From Clostridium sp. BJN0001 (GTDB lineage Bacteria; Bacillota; Clostridia; Clostridiales; Clostridiaceae), in contig NZ_CP094971.1 in assembly GCF_022869825.1 (NCBI RefSeq), positions 559,501-623,500 on the forward strand: a stretch of 64,000 nucleotides of DNA, in the 5' to 3' direction. Shown here one piece after another: positions 25,857-34,759 of this stretch (the stretch's first letter is position 1; every line of letters begins with the position of its first letter). Below the pieces are notes generated by a model. The model saw only the letters and a program-made list of their open reading frames with translations. It searched no databases and was not told where the DNA came from. Made by a program: the position numbers and the translations under genes.

Positions 25857-25994
25857 TTGGCTAGGATAAAAATTGATAAGTGCGAAATTGTAGAAAATAG
25901 CACATTAGAAATTAATATAGAAAAAATAATATATAGCCTAATAATAGAAGAAATAAAAAGTAGAGAATGTTTAGAAAGGGAAAAAGAAGCATGA
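25857..25994 (+). CDS. Small ORF overlapping recombinase 1 (45 aa)
   Basis: TTG start at 25,857 behind AGAGAGGTG; the stop overlaps the recombinase start as ATGA, indicating translational coupling. The product MARIKIDKCEIVENSTLEIN... is followed by an acidic helical part (IEKIIYSLIIEEIKS, ending CLEREKEA). A similar small acidic ORF overlaps the second recombinase. No family known to me. Confidence 0.6.
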   Translation: MARIKIDKCEIVENSTLEINIEKIIYSLIIEEIKSRECLEREKEA

Positions 25995-27544
25995 AGATGA
26001 AAGAATTACTAAATAAGTTAGAAGAATTGGATTTTGTTACAAGTGATTTTTACACTTCTTCCTATTATAAAGATAATAATGAAAGTGATATTAAAATCGG
26101 AATATATGCGAGAATATCAAAGAAGAATTCAGAGGTGATTGAACAACAAATAAAAGCAATAGAAATATTTTTAGAAAAAAAAGTGAAGTTGGATCTAGAA
26201 ACTATGATAATAAAATATTTTGATGATGGATTTTCAGGTACTTCTGGAGGAAGAGAAGGCTATAGTAATATGATGAGAGATTTGAAATTAGGAAAAATAA
26301 ATGTTGTTGTAACAACTAATATAGACAGGTTTGGAAGAGCATCAGAGAATATAATAATGGATATTTATCCTGAAGGGATTATAAAATATCTTTATATTAG
26401 CCTTGATAATAAAGTAATTAATGCACCAGGTAATATGCATTATATAAAGCAAAAAGCCATGGCTGCTGATGATTATGCTAAAATTTGTAGTGAAAAAGCA
26501 AGACGAGGTTTAGAAACAAGGGTGTATCAGGGATCTACCATTAGTTCTAAGCCAGCATATGGTTATAAAATAGAATACGATAAGATAACAGGACTAAGAA
26601 AATATGTTCTTGGAAAATATGAAGAAGTTGAAGTTGTAAAACATATATTTGAAAGTTATTTATGTGGACAAACATTAGGAGATATAGCAAGAGATTTAAT
26701 GAATAAATTAATAACAAGTCCTACAGGGAATAGTAGATGGAATAAATCTACTATAGAAAGTATATTGAAAAATCCATTATACGCTGGACAAATATATCAC
26801 ATGCGTTATAAAAAGCAAGAGTATGTGTATTATGGAGATGGAAAAAAAGTTAGAAGAACAGAAGAAAAAGAATGGATAAAATGTGGTGAATTTAATGGAA
26901 TTATTGATATCCAAACTTATAATACAATTCAAAGCATGTTAAATGAAAATAAAAGTACTAAGAGTAATAAATCTAAAAAAAGAACATTTACAGGAGTATT
27001 GAAATGTGGGGATTGTGGTAGAGCATTACAATATAAGGAAAAGTGGAAAGGATATAAGTGCTCTGGTAGTCAATTCAAAGAAGGCAATTGTTCAACTCAT
27101 TTTGTTAAAGAAGATGAATTGTGGAGTTTGACTTTAGATAAAATTAATCAAAAAATAGAAAGAAACATAGAATTAATTAATAAAAATGTAAGCGAGATGA
27201 TTAAAATTGATAATGGTGTTAAACAAAAGTATGAATTAATAGAAAAAAATAATAAAAAAATAGGTAATGCAAATCATAGAATGGGAAAATTATATTTTGA
27301 AGAAGAGAATAAGTATATAAACGAACTAATAAAAGATATAGAAGAGGAAATTACCAAAATACAAAAACAAAATGATAAATTAAAACAAAAGATACTTGAA
27401 GATGAATTAATGAGAGAGAGCATGTTATCAATTTTAAACAATATAGGTGAATATATTAAAAGAGAAAATTTTATTGTTAAATTGTTTTTTAAAGAAATTA
27501 AGGTATATCAAGATAATAAAATAGAATTGATTTGGAGATGTTAA
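25991..27544 (+). CDS. Large serine recombinase 1
   Basis: 517 residues from ATG 25,991, which overlaps the small ORF's stop; an in-frame ATG at 25,967 is less likely. Catalytic domain with YARIS (Ser43), TTNIDRFGRASE and the usual resolvase fold, then the recombinase domain (SKPAYGYKIEYD...ILKNPLYAGQIYH). A zinc ribbon follows (LKCGDCGRALQYK ... YKCSGSQFKEGNC), then a long coiled coil (about 390-490). Such enzymes integrate and excise islands between short att sites. Two of them in tandem recall SCC-type Ccr pairs, or one may belong to a nested element. Confidence 0.93.
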   Translation: MKMKELLNKLEELDFVTSDFYTSSYYKDNNESDIKIGIYARISKKNSEVIEQQIKAIEIFLEKKVKLDLETMIIKYFDDGFSGTSGGREGYSNMMRDLKLGKINVVVTTNIDRFGRASENIIMDIYPEGIIKYLYISLDNKVINAPGNMHYIKQKAMAADDYAKICSEKARRGLETRVYQGSTISSKPAYGYKIEYDKITGLRKYVLGKYEEVEVVKHIFESYLCGQTLGDIARDLMNKLITSPTGNSRWNKSTIESILKNPLYAGQIYHMRYKKQEYVYYGDGKKVRRTEEKEWIKCGEFNGIIDIQTYNTIQSMLNENKSTKSNKSKKRTFTGVLKCGDCGRALQYKEKWKGYKCSGSQFKEGNCSTHFVKEDELWSLTLDKINQKIERNIELINKNVSEMIKIDNGVKQKYELIEKNNKKIGNANHRMGKLYFEEENKYINELIKDIEEEITKIQKQNDKLKQKILEDELMRESMLSILNNIGEYIKRENFIVKLFFKEIKVYQDNKIELIWRC

Positions 27545-27761
27545 ATGAAAGTTTGTAATTCTAATGTTTTATCATAAAAACATTAAATTGTAATATATAT
27601 TTTTAAGAATTGAACTAATATGATTGCAGGTATAAAAAACTTTAAAGTGGAAAAAATACAAGAAATAAATATAAAAGTGAAACAAAATGTATCGATTTTA
27701 ATATTTATATCTTGATAAATGTTATGAAAAATGATATATATTTATTAATGGAGGATTTGCT

Positions 27762-29189
27762 ATGAAAGATGTATTTATAAGATTGCAAGAAATTAAAATA
27801 AATAATTTTAAAAATGTAGAAAAGGGCTCTATAGCATTTCAAAACTTTAATAATATAAAGAAGAATATGGAGACTTATCTATCAGATGTTTTGGGAATAT
27901 ACGGGCAAAATGGATCTGGTAAAACAGCATTAGTGGACTCTATGGCATTATTAAAAGAAGTTATGTCTGGAAACAAGTTAAATAAAAATATAATAAATTT
28001 AATAAATAGTAAGAGTGATGCTGCAACATTAGAATTTACATTTTTGATAAAACATAAGAATGAAAAATTTTTAGTATACTATACTTTTGAAATAAGAAAA
28101 CGTAAAAGAGATGGTGTAGTAGATACAAATAAGGCAGAAGAAATATCTATAGAAATAAGTAAAGAAAGTTTATGTTATTCAAGTTTGGTTGATGGAAAAT
28201 GGAAGAACAAAATAAAAATTATTGAGTATGATGTTGATGATAATAGTGTATTTAAACCTATATGCAGATATAATGAATTAATAAATCTAGATGAGGAAAA
28301 TGGAATTAACTTGAGAGTCGCAAAGAAATTTGCACAAAAAGACAGTACTTCATTTATATTTAATAAGGAAAGTATAAAAGTATTTGAAAATTTTAAAAGT
28401 ACTACAGATTATACTAATGTTATAAAAAGTCTAAATTATTTTGCACAGGTTAATTTATTTACAATAAAAAATGATCATTTGGGAATCATTAATATGAGTC
28501 AATTAATGCCATTTAGTTTTAGATTAGAAAATACTGATGGAGTAGTTGCTGGAAATGTTGCAATAGAGTTGTTTGAGACTTCTGTGATTCCAACGGAATC
28601 ATATACTCTTATCAATAGGGTAATAGAACAAATTAATATTGTTATTAATGCAATAATACCTGGATTGCAGATTGAGATGATAAATTATGGAGATCAATTA
28701 TTAGAAGATGGTTCAAAAGGAGTCAAAATAGAATTAACATCTGCTAGAAGAAATGAACGACCAATTCCTTTGAAATATGAATCGGATGGAATAAAGAAGA
28801 TAATCTCTATTTTAAGTGCAATGATAGCAATGTATAATAACAGCAGTATTTGTTTAGTAGTAGATGAATTGGATGCTGGAATATTTGAATATTTACTGGG
28901 AGAAATACTTAATGTTTTAGAAGAAAATGCAAAAGGGCAATTTATTTTTACTTCACATAATTTGAGGGCTTTGGAAAAACTGAATAAGGATTCTGTTATT
29001 TTTACAACAACAAATGCTCAAAACAGATATATACGATTAACTAATGTAAAAAGCAATAATAATTTAAGAGATTTTTATTTAAGAGGAATTTCGTTGGGTG
29101 GTCAGAAAGAGTGCATATATGAGGAAACTAATAGTTTTGAAATAGGATATGCATTTAAGAAAGCAGGAAAATTAGCAAATGAAAACTAA
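27762..29189 (+). CDS. AAA (SMC/OLD-type) ATPase of a two-gene defence system
   Basis: 475 residues. Walker A GQNGSGKT at 48-55 after an N-terminal IKINNFKNV strand, ABC-type middle with YESDGIKKIISILSAMIAMY (signature region), Walker B LVVDELDAG (Asp368/Glu369), and FTSHNLRALEKL with the switch His. This is the AAA_15/AAA_21 type used by OLD, RloA, AbiL and PARIS (AriA) systems. The TOPRIM partner overlaps its end by 11 bases. It probably senses a phage trigger and controls the partner. The exact system type is not certain. AGGAGG lies six bases before the ATG region. Confidence 0.85.
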   Translation: MKDVFIRLQEIKINNFKNVEKGSIAFQNFNNIKKNMETYLSDVLGIYGQNGSGKTALVDSMALLKEVMSGNKLNKNIINLINSKSDAATLEFTFLIKHKNEKFLVYYTFEIRKRKRDGVVDTNKAEEISIEISKESLCYSSLVDGKWKNKIKIIEYDVDDNSVFKPICRYNELINLDEENGINLRVAKKFAQKDSTSFIFNKESIKVFENFKSTTDYTNVIKSLNYFAQVNLFTIKNDHLGIINMSQLMPFSFRLENTDGVVAGNVAIELFETSVIPTESYTLINRVIEQINIVINAIIPGLQIEMINYGDQLLEDGSKGVKIELTSARRNERPIPLKYESDGIKKIISILSAMIAMYNNSSICLVVDELDAGIFEYLLGEILNVLEENAKGQFIFTSHNLRALEKLNKDSVIFTTTNAQNRYIRLTNVKSNNNLRDFYLRGISLGGQKECIYEETNSFEIGYAFKKAGKLANEN

Positions 29190-29859
29190 AAAAGTTATTT
29201 TATTTATAGTGGAAGGAATTTCAGATAAAAACTCTCTTGCTTTAATATTATCAAGACTTATAAGAACTGAGAATATACAATTTCATATTGTAGGAGGAGA
29301 TATTACATCTAACAAATACAATGATTCTCAAAATTGTATATCGAAGATTAATGATGAAGTAAATAAATTTTTAAAAGCAACTAGATTTAGAAAATCAGAT
29401 ATTTTAAAAATTATACATTTGGTAGATATGGATGGAGCATATGTTGATTCAACAGCAATAAAAGAAGGAAATACAGATAAATTTATATATAATTCAGATT
29501 GCATTATAGCCTCCGATATTGATAAAGTTAAAAATAGAAATGAAAGAAAGTCAAAAATATTAGATAAATTATCTACTACTATGGCTATATGCAAGATAAA
29601 CTATTATATGTATTATTTTTCTTGTAATTTAGAACATGTTTTGCACAATGAACAAAATGTAGAGGATAATTTAAAAGATAAATATTCAGATGATTTTGTT
29701 GAAAGGTATGATGGAAAAGAAGATGAATTTATAGAGTTTCTGAAAAAGAGTGTTTTTTCAGTTCAAGGAGATTATAAAACTACATGGCAATATATAAAGA
29801 TTGGACTAAATTCATTGAATAGGTATTGCAATTTTCATTTATTCTTTGAAAATCATTAA
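29179..29859 (+). CDS. TOPRIM-like effector partner (RloB/AriB/AbiLii-like)
   Basis: 226 residues. Opens with KKVILFIVEGISDKNSLALI, where Glu12 is the TOPRIM glutamate; LVDMDGAYV carries the DxD pair (Asp83, Asp85). The rest (KINYYMYYFSCNLEHVLHNE...) resembles the C-terminal halves of OLD-partner nucleases such as RloB or the DUF4435 AriB. It is translationally coupled to the ATPase (ATG overlap). A hairpin terminator follows, so the pair forms its own unit. I infer an abortive, nuclease-type defence role; no direct match to one named family could be confirmed. Confidence 0.72.
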   Translation: MKTKKVILFIVEGISDKNSLALILSRLIRTENIQFHIVGGDITSNKYNDSQNCISKINDEVNKFLKATRFRKSDILKIIHLVDMDGAYVDSTAIKEGNTDKFIYNSDCIIASDIDKVKNRNERKSKILDKLSTTMAICKINYYMYYFSCNLEHVLHNEQNVEDNLKDKYSDDFVERYDGKEDEFIEFLKKSVFSVQGDYKTTWQYIKIGLNSLNRYCNFHLFFENH

Positions 29860-29879
29860 ATAATTAGTTTTAGAAATAT

Positions 29880-29922
29880 TAAGGGTGAAGACTTAGAATT
29901 ATTAGTTTTCGCCTTTTTTTTT
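29880..29922 (+). terminator. Terminator of the ATPase/TOPRIM operon
   Basis: AAGGGTGAAGACT and AGTTTTCGCCTT form a stem with one bulge, followed by eight Ts. Confidence 0.75.
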
Positions 29923-29990
29923 ATTTATTCTGTTATTAAAATTTAATAATGAAATAAAATTATAATGTAGCAAGTTTTTGAAGGTTATTT

Positions 29991-30185
29991 ATGAAAAAAA
30001 TAGATGTAAATATCCATTATGGAAAAAGGAACTTTGAACAATTATTTATGATATTAATACAAGAAAAAATGAATGAAATTAAAGAAAAAATAAGACAAGA
30101 TAATGAATTAATAAGTTATAATGAAGAGGAATACTATCCATCCACGAGCGCTAAAAAAGGTGAGGTGGATGAAAAAGATGAATAA
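29991..30185 (+). CDS. Small ORF overlapping recombinase 2 (64 aa)
   Basis: MKKIDVNIHYGKRNFEQLFM..., then an acidic helical stretch ending GEVDEKDE. It overlaps the recombinase start by 17 bases. The FEQLFMILIQEKMNEIKE segment is similar in character to IEKIIYSLIIEEIKS of the ORF before recombinase 1. A matched small partner in front of each recombinase suggests a common role, perhaps as accessory or directionality factor; unproven. Confidence 0.6.
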   Translation: MKKIDVNIHYGKRNFEQLFMILIQEKMNEIKEKIRQDNELISYNEEEYYPSTSAKKGEVDEKDE

Positions 30186-31734
30186 AATATGGAACATAGC
30201 AATTTATGCTAGAGTTTCTACAGATAAAAAAGATCAAAGTGAATCTATTCCAGTACAAGTTGAAAATTTGAAAAAATGGATATTAAATAAATCAAAGGAA
30301 GATGGAAATGCAATATATAATTTGATTGATGTTTATGAGGATCAAGGAACATCAGGATCTTCTTTTGATAGAGAATCTTTCATTAGAATGAAAGAGGATA
30401 TAGAAAATAAGAAAATTAACATGATAGTAACTAGGGATTTGTCGAGATTTTCAAGAAATTATATTCTGGCTGGGTACTATCTGGAAGATTACTTTAAAGT
30501 TAACAATATTAGATTTATATCAGTTTTAGATAATGTAGATACAGAATCAGAGTTTGATAATGATATTATCCCCTTTAAGAATATATTAAATGAAATGTAT
30601 ATAAAGGATTGCAGCAGAAGAGTTAGATCTGCATTGCTGACACGTATGGAACGAGGTAGTAGCATTGCTAGTAAACCACCATATGGGTATAAATTTAAAG
30701 AAGTTTTTGAGGGAAATCAAAAAAATATAAAATTAGTTCCAGCCGAAGATGATAGTACTCAAGTTGTGAAAGAAATCTATACCTTATACTTGTCAGGATG
30801 GGGTGCAGGAAAAATAGCAAGTTATCTAAACAAACAAGAAGTTGAACCGCCTTCTAATAGGGTTAAAAATTTTGCTAGAAGAAAATTTGGAAAGTGGAGT
30901 AATAACACTATTATGAGCATATTAAGGAATCCTAAATATGGGGGGTATATGGTTCAGGGGAGATATAAGAAAGTTAGTTATAAGGTGAAAAAAATTAATT
31001 TGATGCCATCAGAAGATTGGGTTTATGGTGGGGAATTTGAAGGGATAATTTCTAAAGATATCTTTGAAAGAACTCAACAGATGATAACAGATCGTTCTAA
31101 TAGTAATTACAGATATAGAAATGGAGTTATACATCCCTTTTCTGGTGTTCTTAAGTGTGGAAAATGTGGGGGGAGCATGGCCTATAGAAAAAAATATAAA
31201 GGATATAAATGCACAAATAGTCAACAGGGTGCAAAAAGGTGCTCACCGCATAGCATTAAAGAGATAAGCCTTATAGAAATTATTTCAGATGAAATAAAGA
31301 ACATGATAGATGCAACAATAGATAAAGGTAAGGTATATGATAGTTACAATAATATAAAAATAGAAAATAACTTTGAGAGTGAATTAAAATCTGTAGAAAA
31401 AGAATTAGATACCTTGGATAATAGGTTTAAAAAAATATATGAAGATAAGTTAGAAGGAGTTATAAATGAAAGAAACTTCAATCATATGCTTCTTAGTATA
31501 CAAGAAAAGCAAGATAAACTTATTGAAAAAAAAAATCAATTAGTAAATATGCTTAATAAAAATAATACTGAAAATGACTTGTTAAAAAAATATAAAGTAG
31601 AAGTAGATAATCTTTTAGAAGGAAAGACAATTGATAGACGATTAGTTGAAACTTTGATTGAAAAAATTGTTATAGATGAAATTGAAGGTCTTAAAGAGAA
31701 AAAAGTATCAGTATATTTTAAGTTCGCAAAATGA
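30169..31734 (+). CDS. Large serine recombinase 2 (likely integrase of the island)
   Basis: 521 residues from ATG 30,169 (AAGGTGAGGTGG before it). YARVSTD with Ser17, TRDLSRFSRNYI, SKPPYGYKFKE, ILRNPKYGGYMVQGRYKK, zinc ribbon LKCGKCGGSMAY...CTNSQQGAKRC, then a coiled coil and C-terminal LVETLIEKIVIDE, as in TndX/Ccr-type recombinases. Only about 30 bp separate its stop from the interrupted manC sequence, the usual place of an integrase next to attR. It is intact. It is not a close copy of recombinase 1. Confidence 0.93.
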   Translation: MKKMNKIWNIAIYARVSTDKKDQSESIPVQVENLKKWILNKSKEDGNAIYNLIDVYEDQGTSGSSFDRESFIRMKEDIENKKINMIVTRDLSRFSRNYILAGYYLEDYFKVNNIRFISVLDNVDTESEFDNDIIPFKNILNEMYIKDCSRRVRSALLTRMERGSSIASKPPYGYKFKEVFEGNQKNIKLVPAEDDSTQVVKEIYTLYLSGWGAGKIASYLNKQEVEPPSNRVKNFARRKFGKWSNNTIMSILRNPKYGGYMVQGRYKKVSYKVKKINLMPSEDWVYGGEFEGIISKDIFERTQQMITDRSNSNYRYRNGVIHPFSGVLKCGKCGGSMAYRKKYKGYKCTNSQQGAKRCSPHSIKEISLIEIISDEIKNMIDATIDKGKVYDSYNNIKIENNFESELKSVEKELDTLDNRFKKIYEDKLEGVINERNFNHMLLSIQEKQDKLIEKKNQLVNMLNKNNTENDLLKKYKVEVDNLLEGKTIDRRLVETLIEKIVIDEIEGLKEKKVSVYFKFAK

Positions 31735-31760
31735 TTAAATGAAAAAAGATACGTATTGTC

Positions 31761-31772
31761 TAAAAAGGGACT
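31761..31772. other. Probable attR junction between island and manC
   Basis: The manC frame is open from about 31,764 (AAA GGG ACT GCC ACA) and is closed by TAA at 31,761 on the island side. The crossover must lie at or just left of AAAAAGGGACT. The core sequence cannot be fixed without the left junction. Confidence 0.6.
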
Positions 31773-32585
31773 GCCACATGTATAGGTCTTTCAGCTGTAA
31801 AACTTTTAAAGCAGGATGCTGATGCATGCATGGTTGTCCTTCCATCTGATCATCATATTGTAGGAGAAAAGAGTTATACTGACACATTAAAGCTTGCTAT
31901 AGACCTTGCAAATAGAAGAAGATGTATAGTAACGCTTGGAATAGAACCACAGAGGCCTGAAACTGGTTATGGCTATATTGAGATGGGCCAAAATTTAAAC
32001 AATAATCCATCTGTTTATAAAGTTGCAAGGTTTACTGAAAAACCTAATACAGAAGTAGCTAAAGATTTCATTCTTAAAGGGACTTATCTTTGGAATTCAG
32101 GTATGTTTGTATTTAGGGCTGATGTGATTTTACGAGAAATAGAAAAATATCTTCCGCCTTTATACAAATCTCTTATGGAAATTTATAAAAGCATAGGAGA
32201 AGATGATGAAGAAAAAGTTATAAAAGATCAGTACGAACTTATTGATGGAATATCTATTGATTTTGGAGTTATGCAAAAAACTAGGAAAGCTTTTGTAGTA
32301 AAATGTGATTTTGAATGGGATGATATCGGGAATTTTGGAGCATTAAGCAGGTTTTTAGGTGAGATGCATGATTCAAATAGCATATCTGATAACGTATATG
32401 TTGATGAATGTGAAAACTGTTCTATTTTTGCAAATAAAAATCTTATAATTGGTTTCGGAGTTAAAGATCTTGTTGTTGTTGACGCTGGAGATGTAATTCT
32501 TGTAATGGATAAAAATAAAGACCAAGAGATTAAACATCTTCTGAATAAGCTTGGCAAGAAGAGTAGATTTAATAAATTTTTATAA
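31764..32585 (+). pseudogene. manC: Mannose-1-phosphate guanylyltransferase, 5' part displaced by the island
   Basis: 273 codons from KGTATCIGLSAVKLLKQDAD through VVLPSDHHIV, RPETGYGYIE, FTEKPN, YLWNSGMFVF to CDFEWDDIGNF. These are the conserved middle and C-terminal parts of GDP-mannose pyrophosphorylase, which makes GDP-mannose for polysaccharides. The N-terminal signature LxLAGGxGTRL is absent from the upstream sequence, which is island DNA. The internal ATG at 31,830 has no good ribosome site and would give a protein without the nucleotide-binding loop. The gene may be restored if the island excises. Confidence 0.85.
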
Positions 32586-32595
32586 TTAAATTAGC

Positions 32596-32631
32596 AGCTG
32601 CACTACGTAAAAAAAGTGCAGCTTTTTTTTT
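32596..32631 (+). terminator. manC terminator, first copy of a duplicated terminator
   Basis: AGCTGCACT (32596-32604) and AGTGCAGCT (32615-32623) with a 10-nt loop, followed by a T-run. The hairpin and the following GAAATGATTATTTTAG recur at 33,367-33,416. Confidence 0.88.
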
Positions 32632-32650
32632 GAAATGATTATTTTAGAAT
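32598..32650 (+). repeat. Direct repeat (terminator plus alr 3' tail), copy 1
   Basis: About 50 bases, GCTGCACTACGTAAA...TTTTAG, identical to 33,369-33,416 except for the length of the T-run. Copy 2 contains the true end of alr, so copy 1 is a duplicate of the manC-alr junction created when the two-gene cassette entered. Confidence 0.8.
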
Positions 32651-32735
32651 CTAAAATAGTCCTATAAAACATGGTATAATATTATTATAAACAATTGCCT
32701 AAATCTAATAAATAAAATTATAGAGGAGGTTAATT

Positions 32736-32981
32736 ATGAAGTGGGAAGAAGTAAGAAATTTATATCCAAACCAATATGTAAAAATAAAGATATTAGAAGC
32801 ACATATAGAAGGAAATAAAAAATATATAGATAATATGGCAGTAATTGACGCAATTAAAGATCCTAGAGAAGCAACAAAAGAATTAGTTAGAGCAACTGGA
32901 GATGTACTAGTTTATCATACAGGAAATGAAAAGATAGTAGTAGAGATAAGAAATATAAAAGGATACAGAGGAGTAGTGTGA
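32736..32981 (+). CDS. Small protein paired with retropepsin-like gene
   Basis: 81 residues, MKWEEVRNLYPNQYVKIKIL..., then DPREATKELVRA and a VEIRNIKGYRGVV ending. ATG is preceded by AGAGGAGGTTAAT, and a TATAAT box lies about 60 bp upstream. Its stop overlaps the start of the aspartic-protease-like gene. It is a small soluble protein often seen with that partner in clostridia, to my recollection; function unknown. Confidence 0.7.
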   Translation: MKWEEVRNLYPNQYVKIKILEAHIEGNKKYIDNMAVIDAIKDPREATKELVRATGDVLVYHTGNEKIVVEIRNIKGYRGVV

Positions 32982-33361
32982 TGGATATAGAGTTCAGAAA
33001 TGGGTTACTATTTACGTCTATTGAGATATGCTATAAAGGAAAATCTAAAGTTATAGATAATATTGTTTTAGATACGGGAGCAGCATCAAGTATAATTTCA
33101 CCAGATGCAGTAGATGATATAGGTATATATGCGGAATTAGGAGATAAAATAGTATCTTTTTATGGAGTAGGCGGAAGTATGCACAATTCTTTTGTGAAAA
33201 AAATTGATAATATAAAATTAGAATCATCAATTATAAAAGATTTAGAAATAGATTTTGGAATAATAGATTCTAGAGGTGAAATAAATGGTCTTTTAGGATT
33301 AGATATATTGATGAAATTAGGAGCTATTATAAATTTAAAAGAATTATCTATTAATATATAA
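32981..33361 (+). CDS. Retropepsin-like aspartic protease family protein
   Basis: 126 residues from ATG 32,981 (AGGAG seven bases upstream, TGATG overlap with the previous gene). The active-site motif is LDTGAASSIIS (Asp31), followed by the flap-like YGVGGSMHNSF and the second conserved block INGLLGLDILMKLGAIIN. Single-domain retropepsin-like proteases act as dimers. The substrate is unknown. The gene and its partner are enclosed by a duplicated terminator, as a two-gene cassette between manC and alr. Confidence 0.82.
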   Translation: MDIEFRNGLLFTSIEICYKGKSKVIDNIVLDTGAASSIISPDAVDDIGIYAELGDKIVSFYGVGGSMHNSFVKKIDNIKLESSIIKDLEIDFGIIDSRGEINGLLGLDILMKLGAIINLKELSINI

Positions 33362-33366
33362 TTAAA

Positions 33367-33416
33367 AGCTGCACTACGTAAAAAAAGTGCAGCTTTTTTT
33401 GAAATGATTATTTTAG
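33367..33416. terminator. Second copy of the duplicated terminator
   Basis: AGCTGCACT (33367-33375) and AGTGCAGCT (33386-33394) plus seven Ts. It ends the protease cassette, and in the other direction (A-run in the loop) it stands after alr. The repeat includes the alr stop codon. Confidence 0.85.
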
Positions 33417-34576
33417 TAATTAACAACTTTTACTATTTTATTATCTTGAAAATATACTCTAGGAATTCTTTCTTTAAGCATACAGATAATTTCATAATTA
33501 ATACTTCCGATATCAGAAGCCATATCATCAGCATCATATTTTAAATTGCCGCTTTCACCAAGAAGTATTACTTCATCATTAACTTGTACTTCACCTAAAT
33601 CTGTGACGTCTACCATACATTGATCCATACATATATTTCCTACAACAGGAGCAAATTTTCCATTTATTATTACTTTTGCTTTTCCACTTAAAAGTCTTGT
33701 ATAGCCGTCATCATAGCCTATTGGAAGAGTTACGATTTTTGTTTTTCTTGTAGATATAAATTTCCTTCCATAGCTTACAGACATTCCTTTTTCAATTTTT
33801 TTAACATGGGTTATTGAGCATTTTAAAGTAAGAGCTTTTTTTATAGAAAGAGTATTTTTATCTACTTCATCTGAAGGATAATATCCATAAAGTATTATTC
33901 CTGCACGTACAGCATCAAGATTTTTAAATGTTTCAGGCATTTCCATTATTGCAGCACTATTTGCAGCGTGTTTTAAAGGAATATGAATATCATTTTTTTC
34001 AAGCATTTTTATAAAGTTATTATATTTTTCAAGCTGCATTTTTGTATAAGTTTTGTCTTTCTCATCTGAAGTAGAAAAATGTGTAAATATTCCTGTTATT
34101 TCTATACCTTTAAGAGATTTAATCTTTTTTATTTCATTTACTGAATTTTCATCTGGAAAATAGCCTATTCTGCCCATTCCCGTATCAACTGCTATGTGGA
34201 TTTTTGCTTTCTTGCCTAAATTTTCAGCTATTTTTGATAGTTTATAAGCATAATCATAATCATATACTGTCTGCTCAATATTATTTTCTATAAGCCAATA
34301 TCCAGCAGTAAGAGGTGTGTATCCAAGTATTATAATCGGACAGACAATTCCATTTTCTCTAAGTTTCATTGCTTCACCAAATGTTGCAACTGCAAGGATT
34401 GAAGCACCATTTTCAAGAAGAACTTTTGAAATTTCTAAAGCACCGTGTCCATATCCATCAGCTTTTACAACTGTTATGATTTTTTTATCAAAAACTTTTT
34501 TCTTTATATTTTTTATATTATATTTTATAGCATCAAGGTCAATTTCTGCCCATACTGATCTAAGTAATCTATTCAT
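33413..34576 (-). CDS. alr: Alanine racemase
   Basis: 387 residues. N-terminal PLP barrel with the cofactor lysine in [10 protein letters not shown] (Lys38), substrate loops including HFSTSDEKD and HAANSAA, and a C-terminal beta domain with the second catalytic residue Tyr in VSYGRKF and [12 protein letters not shown]. It interconverts L- and D-alanine in the cytoplasm to supply peptidoglycan synthesis. The ATG follows AAAAGGTGAGG. It is convergent with the protease cassette and separated by the duplicated terminator. Confidence 0.96.
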   Translation of the reverse strand: MNRLLRSVWAEIDLDAIKYNIKNIKKKVFDKKIITVVKADGYGHGALEISKVLLENGASILAVATFGEAMKLRENGIVCPIIILGYTPLTAGYWLIENNIEQTVYDYDYAYKLSKIAENLGKKAKIHIAVDTGMGRIGYFPDENSVNEIKKIKSLKGIEITGIFTHFSTSDEKDKTYTKMQLEKYNNFIKMLEKNDIHIPLKHAANSAAIMEMPETFKNLDAVRAGIILYGYYPSDEVDKNTLSIKKALTLKCSITHVKKIEKGMSVSYGRKFISTRKTKIVTLPIGYDDGYTRLLSGKAKVIINGKFAPVVGNICMDQCMVDVTDLGEVQVNDEVILLGESGNLKYDADDMASDIGSINYEIICMLKERIPRVYFQDNKIVKVVNY

Positions 34577-34759
34577 TAAAACCTCACCTTTTTTAAATTC
34601 TATTAGAAATTATTTGTTTATAGTATATATTTTATGCAAAAAGGCTCGAACTTTAAAGAACCACAGATAAGGAAAAAATAACTTTTAGTGGTTTTATATA
34701 TTTAATTCCCAAAATTAATACGTTATAATAAGTTGTATAAAGTTAGAAAGGGTGGAAAT

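Larger units (their letters stand above)
1..31766. mobile_element. Right part of a genomic island integrated in manC
   Basis: Everything left of about 31,766 looks acquired: arsenic resistance, a TnpB-like gene, gene fragments, a group II intron, a type I RM locus, a phage-type repressor, a rolling-circle Rep and two large serine recombinases at the right edge. Directly after the second recombinase the reading frame of a mannose-1-phosphate guanylyltransferase resumes in its middle, with its N-terminal part absent. This is the expected picture of integration into that gene. The left junction is outside the window, so size and attL are unknown. The island may be composite rather than one element; that is inference. 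Confidence 0.7.

Noticed and set aside
27762..29859. Calling the ATPase/TOPRIM pair Gabija
   Set aside because: Gabija has the TOPRIM domain fused to the ATPase and a helicase partner; here the TOPRIM is separate and no helicase is present.
31830..32585. manC read as an intact gene from ATG 31,830
   Set aside because: Homology continues in frame upstream of that ATG to 31,764 and the nucleotide-binding N-terminus is missing; the ATG lacks a ribosome site.
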